This document shows, piece after piece, positions 14,504 through 19,421 of a stretch of 19,421 bases of DNA. The notes under the pieces were generated by a model. It did not search any database, was not told the origin of the DNA, and worked only from the letters and a program-made list of their open reading frames with translations. Source of the DNA: G963674685 sp964591275 (lineage in GTDB: Bacteria; Lernaellota; Lernaellaia; JACKCT01); contig CAZQAE010000087.1 of NCBI GenBank assembly GCA_964591275.1, forward strand, positions 1 through 19,421, written 5' to 3'. The position numbers and the translations under genes were made by a program. Each line of letters opens with the position of its first letter. Position 1 is the stretch's first letter.

Positions 14504-15844
14504 TTATGAAATGATTTCTTTGTAGATGTCTTCAATCATTCGAGCGCTTTTGCCGATGCCGACCGGCTTGGGGATCGTGTCCCGTGCCGTCTGAAGCTTT
14601 TCGGGATTGGCGGCGATTTCTTTGATAAGTGAACGCAGATTCAGGGCGTCATGCGCTTTGAACAACATTCCGCCCCGTCCTTCTCCAACGAATTCCGGCA
14701 GCGAACCGTGGTCCGAAGCGATGACCGGAACGCCTGCGCCGAAGGCTTCATGCAGGACCTTCGGGGCGTTTTCAACCCATATGGAAGGCAGGATAAGTGC
14801 ATCGATATTTTCGAAGATCGAAGCGGCTTGACTGGGTTCAAAGGCTCCGTGAAGATATATCTGATTTGGTCGGCGGCTGACGATTCCCTCTGATTGACGG
14901 CTCAGGTCCGCATCGCCGTATAGGTGCAGCGTCGCGCTATTCGCGGAAATTTCCCGGAACGCTCCGATAGCCAGATCAACGCCTTTTTCCCGATTTAAAT
15001 GACCGATGAGCGCGAAGCGTAAAGGAGGCTTTGTTGCGGGAAATTCGCACGGCGCAAATTCATTTTCATCGATGCCATAGGGTATGAAATGCAGCTTGTT
15101 TTCCGGCAGGGTAAGACCGGCTTCGTAATATCGCCTTGCCAGATATTGGGAGGGGGAAATGAAAGCTTTGGTCTGCCGGAAAATGCTTTTCATCGTCTTC
15201 ATGCGTGCTTTGAAAAATGATTTTCGCATTGGCGACAGGCCGCCAAGGAGTTTTGTAAACAGCGATCTCGATCTTTGATTGGAATCATTATCGTATGCGT
15301 GTGAAGCGCCGTAGCGAGACAGCTTAAAAAATGGAGCGAGCAAGCCTCGTTCGAAATAAAGCGAGGCTTCGCCGGCCAGGTCGCCTGCCCGAGCGCCCTT
15401 ATAACAGTCCGAGCAGCGCTTTGAGGGCTTTGGGCCGGGGCAGGGCGTATCGCCCCTGAACAAAAGCCGGATTTGTGAACATATCCACCAATAATCATGC
15501 AAGGTGATAATGGTCGGATGCGTGGCCGTCAGTTTCCCTAAAGTATCCGTGCCGAATCCGATGCCGTGATGGATATGGATAAGGTCGGGGTGAAATTCGC
15601 GTGCGGTGTTAAGCAGGTCACGTTGAAGTTTGTATCTTGCCTTCGGACTGCGGTCCATCCAGCGGCGAACCGGCAATCCCTCCACGCTTTCATGGGTGGC
15701 GTCTGCGCCCTGGTGATCAACGCATTGCGTGTAGATGAGGATGTCGTGCTTTTTGATTTGCGCCTTGGCCAGTTGCAGGAGGTGTCTTTCCGCTCCGCCC
15801 CGGCGCTCAGGCGCAAACTGGTGAATGAGGTGAAGGATTCTCAT
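14504..15844 (-). CDS. GT4-family glycosyltransferase
   Basis: A 446-residue GT-B fold transferase. The N-terminal domain begins with MRILHLIHQFAPERRGGAE, containing the Gly-rich acceptor-side loop. The C-terminal nucleotide-sugar domain has FALIGHLNREKGVD (about 277-290) and the E-x7-E motif ENAPKVLHE (E358, E366), followed by GAGVPVIASDHGSLPEFV. Between the two lies an insertion with Cys residues at about 122, 135, 144 and 147 (CSDCY) that may bind a metal. It would move a sugar from an activated donor to a lipid- or glycan-linked acceptor in capsule, O-antigen or exopolysaccharide synthesis. The ribosome binding site is weak. It is followed by an epimerase gene with its own promoter. Confidence 0.9.
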   Translation of the reverse strand: MRILHLIHQFAPERRGGAERHLLQLAKAQIKKHDILIYTQCVDHQGADATHESVEGLPVRRWMDRSPKARYKLQRDLLNTAREFHPDLIHIHHGIGFGTDTLGKLTATHPTIITLHDYWWICSQIRLLFRGDTPCPGPKPSKRCSDCYKGARAGDLAGEASLYFERGLLAPFFKLSRYGASHAYDNDSNQRSRSLFTKLLGGLSPMRKSFFKARMKTMKSIFRQTKAFISPSQYLARRYYEAGLTLPENKLHFIPYGIDENEFAPCEFPATKPPLRFALIGHLNREKGVDLAIGAFREISANSATLHLYGDADLSRQSEGIVSRRPNQIYLHGAFEPSQAASIFENIDALILPSIWVENAPKVLHEAFGAGVPVIASDHGSLPEFVGEGRGGMLFKAHDALNLRSLIKEIAANPEKLQTARDTIPKPVGIGKSARMIEDIYKEIIS

Positions 15845-15950
15845 GCCCGAGAATATCCCACAAATTCGGACGGTGCGTAAAGGAAAAGAATTTGAAGGAT
15901 TAGTCGTCCCATTAAAACGCTGTTTTTAACACTCATTCCGATTTTCGCCC

Positions 15951-16424
15951 TCAACTCCCTTTAGAAAAATTCCGACGCAACCGGTTGTCATGTTTCATGC
16001 GCACTATCACCGGCTCCGCCGCGCTGCGCCGCCGCCTGCGCCGTCGTTCCGTTCGCGTCTGATTTCGGAAGCTCTGGCAGCCCACCGACTTCACCTTTCG
16101 TTTCTCCCTCGCAACCGTGGCCGTCTCGAAGGTCCCGGCTAGAAGTTTTTCCATCTTGTCGGGGCCGACGCGATGACGCCATTTCACCAGCAAAGTCGGA
16201 TCCAAAGGGAACTGATGCTGAAAGTACCCGAGGCCGCAGAAATACTGCCAGTAGGGATTCTCCACCCAACGATCCACCACGGATTCGTCCGACTCGTTGA
16301 AAGCGTGCCTGAGGTAATGCAGGCCCACCAGAAGGCGAATTGGCTTGAGGTTGTTTTTTCCAGATCCAATCATCACCAGATCGAGGACTCTTTTCAAATG
16401 TGCGAAACTTTTCTTACGTTGCCG
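15951..16424 (-). pseudogene. IS5-like transposase remnant with internal deletion
   Basis: On the minus strand, a piece with PIRLLVGLHYLRHAFNESDE and VVDRWVENPYWQYFCGLGYF, then LDPTLLVKWRHRVGPDKMEK, matches the N-terminal DUF772-type segment of IS5-like transposases. It is followed by an Arg-rich low-complexity stretch and then SAAEPVIVRMKHDNRLRRNF, which resembles the last part of the same transposase. The catalytic DDE core, about 200 or more residues, is missing. The frame is lost soon after. No terminal inverted repeats or target duplication are seen. Upstream residues of the frame (16425-16520) are antisense to the next gene and are not part of it. The element is old and inactive. Confidence 0.7.
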
Positions 16425-16893
16425 TGATGACTGTACGCCGTGGGAAGATTTCAGTTGCGGTTTTGGAAGCTGCCCGGATGATGAGATGACGCAAATGCGA
16501 ACATGCCCAGATGGTTGCAACGAGCCGGTTGAAGAGTGTGTCGGGTCGTCAGACTGCCCGTTGACCGATGATGATATCGATGATGATTTGAACGACGACG
16601 AGGAAACCGATTGCTCAGAGGTTCTTGAGTTTATTTACTCTGACTGTGGTTTTGCCTTTGTAAGCGATGGTGATTTAGTGTCTGCGGAAGAGGCCGCCGA
16701 TTACTGCAAGGAAAATGTTGGAAATTGGTCATGCGTGTTTGAGTGTCAGAATCACTCTGAGGTTGACTCCTGTGAAGAACTAGGGGAGTGCCTTGAAGAG
16801 CGCTGTGATATGCCTGTTGAATCAACTACTGAGCAAAGTTCGTCAGATGATGACGATGATGACGACAGCGGCGGTAAATGCGGATTGTTTTAA
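16425..16893 (+). pseudogene. Cys-rich, Asp-rich secreted protein missing its 5' end
   Basis: The frame is open from 16345, but the first 25 or so residues are antisense to the transposase remnant, so the original N-terminus, probably with a lipoprotein signal, has been lost at the junction. What remains is a TSP1-like segment (CTPWEDFSCGFGSCPD, then RTCPDGCNEPVEECV), an acidic linker, and a Cys-rich domain with spacing C-x10-C-x5-SDG-x11-C ending in DSCEE...C. The same spacing is in the lipoprotein at 6413-6745. A second Asp tract (DDDDDDD) and KCGLF close the frame. Without its signal it is probably not functional, though a new start at 16345 cannot be excluded. Confidence 0.6.
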
Positions 16894-17215
16894 TTGAAAA
16901 GGGATTGTCCGAAAGCGTGAGATAGAGTTGCCGGTTCGATGAAATTTGGACTGGCAAATTTTTGTTTGGCCAGGCAGCAATTAGAGACCGTAATAATGCA
17001 GAATCACCAGCGTATTAGTTCCCCATTTCGTCAAATAAGAATTCGTTAGAATTATTTACAATGGATTGCAAGAATAAGACATTGTTGCTTAAAACAAAAT
17101 TGTCGTTCAAGTACTGAAAATATCTGAAGAAAAGTTCAAAAAAATATTTGGCAAAAAGCTTTCCTTCTATGGTCGAATTTGGTAAAATCCAGATGAATAA
17201 AGTTTGGAGGAACAC
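16894..17215. other. gene-free AT-rich stretch
   Basis: About 320 bp between the truncated Cys-rich gene and the DUF1566 lipoprotein gene. Apart from one weak terminator-like hairpin (16942-16963), I see no RNA gene, repeat or convincing promoter hexamers. Confidence 0.5.
16942..16963 (+). terminator. weak terminator-like hairpin
   Basis: AAATTTG (16942-16948) pairs with CAAATTT (16955-16961) around a 6-nt loop and runs into a short T stretch. The stem is AT-rich, so termination would be weak. Confidence 0.35.
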
Positions 17216-17905
17216 ATGAAGATCATGAAAATCACGATGCTGGTTGCCTTGGTTTCAATCTTGGTTTTGTGTTTAGCCTTGGTCATAGCTTGCGGTGCGC
17301 CGTCTGTTTCAAGTGATGATGATGATGACGCTGATGATGCAGACGACGACTCAAACGATGATCTCGACGACGATGACGGGGATGACGATTTTGACGATGA
17401 CGCAAATGACGATGTGAATGACGACTTGGACGACGATGCCAGTGATGTCTGGGAGGACTCCACTTCCGGTTTGGTGTGGCAGGTGGAGCCGACGGACGAC
17501 AAGATGAATGGGGAAGAAGCGATGTCGCATTGCGAGGGTCTTATTTTGGGCGGCTACAGCGATTGGCGCCTGCCAACGATTTCGGAGCTTCGAAGCCTGA
17601 TTCGCGGCTGCCCCGCGACGGAAACAGGCGGTTTATGCGGTGTGACAGACTCATGCAAAGAAGATGACTGTAGCAATGATGCGTGCCTTGGTTGTGAGAG
17701 AGGTTTTGGTCCTGGACCGGAAGGCGCCTACTGGCCTGTGGAACTCGCAGGCGATTGTTCCGATGAGCATTTTTATTCCGGCTATTGGTCGTCCGTTGGT
17801 GTGCTCAGCGGCATCGAAATGAATTCATGGCTCGTCGGTTTTAACGGTGCCTACGTCACCCACATTTCACGTGCCAGGAACAACCGTGTGCGCTGCGTAC
17901 GTTGA
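17216..17905 (+). CDS. DUF1566-domain lipoprotein with Asp-rich linker
   Basis: A 229-residue protein. The ATG at 17216 has GGAGG 5 nt upstream and is preferred to the one at 17204. An N-terminal hydrophobic segment ends at a lipobox-like VIAC. The next 55 or so residues are mostly Asp with a few Ser, Ala, Asn and Leu. The rest is a DUF1566 (Lcl C-terminal type) domain: TSGLVWQVEPTDDKMNGEEA, GGYSDWRLPTISELRSLIRG, YWSSVG, and a closing NRVRCVR. An insertion rich in Cys (LCGVTDSCKEDDC, CLGCERG) lies in the middle. The domain occurs in secreted, often adhesin-like proteins. The Asp tract could bind calcium or hold the domain off the membrane; this is inference. Confidence 0.85.
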   Translation: MKIMKITMLVALVSILVLCLALVIACGAPSVSSDDDDDADDADDDSNDDLDDDDGDDDFDDDANDDVNDDLDDDASDVWEDSTSGLVWQVEPTDDKMNGEEAMSHCEGLILGGYSDWRLPTISELRSLIRGCPATETGGLCGVTDSCKEDDCSNDACLGCERGFGPGPEGAYWPVELAGDCSDEHFYSGYWSSVGVLSGIEMNSWLVGFNGAYVTHISRARNNRVRCVR

Positions 17906-18037
17906 TCTACACTGATTGTAGTTCCCAAGCGCTTCTTCGATGTCTTCAAGTAAACATCGTTAACAAGGGGGGATTCGGTAGTTAAATTGACGAGCGAAGT
18001 CACCGACAATCTCAGAAGTGGATGCTATACTTCAACT

Positions 18038-18913
18038 CTACCTCTTAACAAGCCGCCATGCGGGCTTGTATTTCCCTACCCAGCAATTTCCATCATTGGC
18101 ATACCACTTCATGAAATAATATGGCATATCAACACCGTTATTCTCAAACTGCCATCTATCACGAGTAAAGCTATTACTGTGATTGTACACTCTTACCTTC
18201 ATTATGCACACTCTACCATGCCAGCTTGCGCCAATTGACCAAAAATCACTATGGCCGCCTGTGCTGTCAAACTTACCACCTACCCAATCAATGAAAAAGA
18301 GAGTATGAATTGAAGAATTCGCATATTCCCAATTCGCCCCGCCCCTGCTGCCGACAAATGCATAATCTCCCGGCCTAAAAACCCACTCTAAATCTTCATA
18401 GGATATGTCATTATTGGCATATCTATTTCTCAGGAAGTCACCTTGATTATCATGGCCCCTTGCATCTGTTAGTGTCGGCATTGGGAGATTTAGATTTGTT
18501 TCATTTCGAATTACCCACAAGACAAAATTTCTACACCAACCGACGGGCTCGTCAGTTGGGACTGGCGGGTCTGTAAAATTCCCATACCAAAAAGCAGGAT
18601 ATTTTGAACTCCATTGCTTTCCAAGATCACCTGCTGCCCGAGTTAGTATTTTCCTCCCCGTTGTGCCACAGAGCCCTTTGACAAAAGAAAATACAATATC
18701 TTCTTTATACTTCTTTATAGCATTGTCTAATATTAACGGACTTGCTGCCGAACCGGCACCAATAGGTAAAAATAGATTGGATCTCGCAAAGATTATAGTA
18801 TTGTTAAGCACGACAGTAAGACGTTCTATTTGATCACATTGGAGATGTGAACTCTGATAAATGGAAATGTAGTCAAAAGCATCTGCGACATGATCCGGTG
18901 AGTGTAATCCCAT
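18038..18913 (-). CDS. C-terminal part of a split protein: Cys/His hydrolase-like domain
   Basis: A 291-residue frame on the minus strand. The N-terminal 110 residues are helical. Residues 125-211 carry a Cys-containing helix start, GWCRNFVLWV (C127), a later PGDYAFVG (PGD at 181-183) and SSIHTLFFIDWVGG (H203). This order of WC..FV, PGD and His-strand resembles CHAP or NlpC/P60-like amidases, which cleave peptidoglycan. The C-terminal third is aromatic and Cys-poor. Its N-terminus overlaps the upstream frame at 18826-18913 and continues it in a -1 frame, so the two are probably one interrupted gene. No ribosome binding site is seen for the ATG at 18913. Confidence 0.65.
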   Translation of the reverse strand: MGLHSPDHVADAFDYISIYQSSHLQCDQIERLTVVLNNTIIFARSNLFLPIGAGSAASPLILDNAIKKYKEDIVFSFVKGLCGTTGRKILTRAAGDLGKQWSSKYPAFWYGNFTDPPVPTDEPVGWCRNFVLWVIRNETNLNLPMPTLTDARGHDNQGDFLRNRYANNDISYEDLEWVFRPGDYAFVGSRGGANWEYANSSIHTLFFIDWVGGKFDSTGGHSDFWSIGASWHGRVCIMKVRVYNHSNSFTRDRWQFENNGVDMPYYFMKWYANDGNCWVGKYKPAWRLVKR

Positions 18914-19421
18914 AGATTTCTACTGTTATCTGTTGCATTGCGGCAATTAGGAAAATCCAATCTCTGCTTCCCTGGGGTTGCCAGAACAGTTACTGGATTA
19001 CGCAATTGTCTGGTTGTATGGTTGCCAATGTAAAATGAAAACTCCGCAGCACTGTTATTAGTGCCGAAGTCGATATCAATATATGTATAGTCAGTACTCG
19101 TTGCTCCACGCCGATAGCCATATGCTGTGTACCAGTCAGGGCATAGCCAAGTATAAGGTACAGAGCTCTTTGACATTTTAGTGTCGAGCGCGGGTACACC
19201 AATCTTGCTGAGCAATTCAGTGGATACTAAAGGCTCAGCCTCTGTCGAAACAGCCTTATACGGGACCAACGGTGAATCCTTCGGAACTATGTTGGCCGGT
19301 TCTAATCCGTCTTCCCGAGGCTTGGGTTTCCAGGGAGTCAGCGGACTGTCTTTCGGCACAACCTTCAGCGGCTTATAGGGGCTATCGGAATCGGCGACGT
19401 TGCTGGAAAATAATTTATCTC
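18826..19421 (-). CDS. N-terminal part of the split protein: Pro-rich repeats and unassigned domain (5' partial)
   Basis: The frame is open to the right edge; the GTG at 19359 is probably not the start. From the edge it encodes DSPYKPLKVVPKDSPLTPWK and, after a short stretch, IVPKDSPLVPYKA: three copies of a D-S-P-L/Y-x-P-x-K unit that look like a spacer. Then comes a domain of about 100 residues with SVPYTWLCPDWYTAYGYRRG and many Tyr, Thr and Asn, of unknown family. The gene should continue into the 18038-18913 frame: one added base in the GGG run near 18909-18911 (minus-strand CTATGGGATT) would join them. It is probably an extracytoplasmic protein. Confidence 0.6.
   Translation of the reverse strand, partial: DKLFSSNVADSDSPYKPLKVVPKDSPLTPWKPKPREDGLEPANIVPKDSPLVPYKAVSTEAEPLVSTELLSKIGVPALDTKMSKSSVPYTWLCPDWYTAYGYRRGATSTDYTYIDIDFGTNNSAAEFSFYIGNHTTRQLRNPVTVLATPGKQRLDFPNCRNATDNSRNLWDYTHRIMSQMLLTTFPFIRVHISNVIK

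Noticed and set aside
17167..17502. 111-aa Ser-rich minus-strand frame
   Set aside because: It is the complement of the GAT/GAC repeats of the DUF1566 lipoprotein; the Ser run is a by-product.
18048..18069. Hairpin ACAAGCC / GGCTTGT as a terminator
   Set aside because: It lies within the last codons of the minus-strand gene and no T-run follows on either strand.

Overview
The window looks like a bacterial chromosome segment of moderate GC content. The Asp-rich linkers placed after lipoprotein signal peptides (6413-6745 and 17216-17905), together with TRL, FYDLN-acid, TatT-like and DUF1566 families, suggest a delta-proteobacterial or Myxococcota/Lernaellota-like organism. That assignment is inference, because no rRNA or ribosomal protein is present.

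Region 1 (1-6309) looks like an accessory element next to a tRNA-Thr(GGT) gene. From the tRNA side it holds a small XRE-type repressor (+). Divergent from it is a minus-strand operon: an AlpA/excisionase-like HTH protein, an 874-aa primase-helicase (AEP-type primase, zinc-binding segment, SF3 helicase), and two small unknown proteins. The end of the primase gene and the 230 bp after it hold a set of GTGTC-core repeats, partly inverted around an AT/pyrimidine-rich segment, which is a candidate replication origin. At the left edge a truncated plus-strand gene encodes the end of a KAP-type P-loop NTPase fused to an unidentified C-terminal domain. The layout (divergent repressor, excisionase, primase-helicase, repeat origin, tRNA) resembles P4-like or PICI-like satellites, but no integrase is visible.

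Region 2 (6310-15844) is ordinary chromosome. It holds a 602-aa Rossmann-fold protein with a small Cys-rich lipoprotein behind a near-consensus promoter, a TRL-like lipoprotein, a FYDLN-acid zinc-ribbon protein and a TM2-like membrane protein. Next come MazG with a TatT-like TPR protein, a radical SAM protein translationally coupled to a membrane TPR protein, and a UDP-sugar 4-epimerase behind its own strong promoter with a GT4 glycosyltransferase. The last two probably serve surface polysaccharide synthesis.

Region 3 (15845-19421) is accessory or decaying DNA. An IS5-like transposase remnant abuts a Cys- and Asp-rich secreted protein that has lost its 5' end. A DUF1566 lipoprotein with a long Asp-rich linker follows. 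At the right edge a minus-strand gene, split by a -1 frameshift and running off the window, encodes Pro-rich repeats, an unassigned domain and a Cys/His hydrolase-like domain.

The points most worth following are the satellite-like replication module with its repeat origin, a Cys-rich domain with nearly fixed spacing shared by two proteins about 10 kb apart, and the edge-truncated KAP fusion.
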